Virus record (IMG/VR): IMGVR_UViG_3300012936_000005
Span: 21,043-85,042 of that record
Length of the DNA: 64,000 bases
Source of the DNA: a virus
Reading direction: 5' to 3' (one strand)
A model generated the notes under the pieces. It saw only the letters and a program-made list of their open reading frames with translations, ran no database searches and was not told where the DNA came from. Shown piece by piece: positions 63,932-64,000 of this stretch. Position 1 is the stretch's first letter; the number at the start of each line of letters is the position of its first letter. Both the position numbers and the translations under genes were made by a program.

Positions 63932-64000
63932 ATGTTAAACTTAACTGAAACACTATCATTCGACCAAGCTAAAATGGTCGTCGAGACTACTGAAAACGAA
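63932..64000 (+). CDS. Start of a head gene, probably prohead protease gp21
   Basis: Twenty-three codons from an ATG at 63932 to the window edge: MLNLTETLSFDQAKMVVETTEN. The short L-T-E near the start and the following VVE-x-T-E-N segment resemble the N terminus of gp21-type proteases in marine T4-like phages. An AAGGAA site precedes it. gp21 normally lies near gp20 and gp23. Only the first residues are visible, so this is tentative. Confidence 0.5.
   Translation, partial: MLNLTETLSFDQAKMVVETTENE

Overview
This window is part of an AT-rich genome of a T4-like myovirus, most probably a marine one. The T4 core genes are recognisable from sequence motifs: late sigma factor gp55, recombination nuclease gp46/gp47, baseplate gp5, gp6, gp25, gp26, gp48 and gp53, and portal gp20. 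The gene content around them (twitch and SPASM radical SAM proteins, a SufE-like protein, several tail-fibre paralogues with a shared N-terminal module, a gp7-position protein of about 5,000 residues) is what is found in ocean T4-like phages of the pelagiphage/cyanophage kind. The host cannot be read from the sequence. I saw no tRNA, integrase, insertion sequence or CRISPR array.

Layout. Positions 1-16470 (minus strand) hold an accessory cluster: nine radical SAM proteins in three paralogous classes, a nitroreductase-like protein, a kinase-like protein, a methyltransferase-like protein, two GT-A-like and two GT8-like glycosyltransferases, and small unknowns. They are packed with 1-17 base overlaps. 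Positions 16507-50311 (minus strand) are the tail and baseplate module: tail-fibre and structural proteins, a 15-kb gene at the gp7 position, gp6, gp25, a PAAR tip, gp5 with a C-terminal GH19-like domain, a hub protein, gp53 and gp48. From 50392 on, the plus strand carries gp55, gp47, gp46, SufE-like and a GIY-YIG-like gene, then a roughly 450-base apparently structured non-coding region (55109-55558). Positions 55619-57780 hold small genes and the gp26 hub protein on mixed strands. Positions 57858-64000 (plus strand) carry the tape measure, portal, a small protein, a GT42/DUF115-like protein, a very acidic prohead-core-like protein with a 51-base tandem repeat, and the start of what is probably the gp21 protease.

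Regulation. Three near-consensus sigma70 promoters (TTGACA or TTGACT, 17 bases, TATAAT) precede gp55, gp47 and the last radical SAM gene of the cluster. The last of these would give a leaderless message. TATAAATA-type late promoters, the kind read by gp55, precede several structural genes. At 50334-50369 an early and a late promoter sit back to back.

Most notable. (1) The nine-gene radical SAM and glycosyltransferase operon next to the tail fibres, in a phage that also encodes a SufE-like sulfur-transfer protein. It looks like a virion- or surface-modification system. (2) The structured RNA candidate. (3) The pentamers GCAGC and GCTGC (GCWGC) appear to be completely absent from all 64 kb, while GCGGC and GCCGC are common. 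This suggests strong selection by a GCWGC/GCAGC-recognising restriction system.
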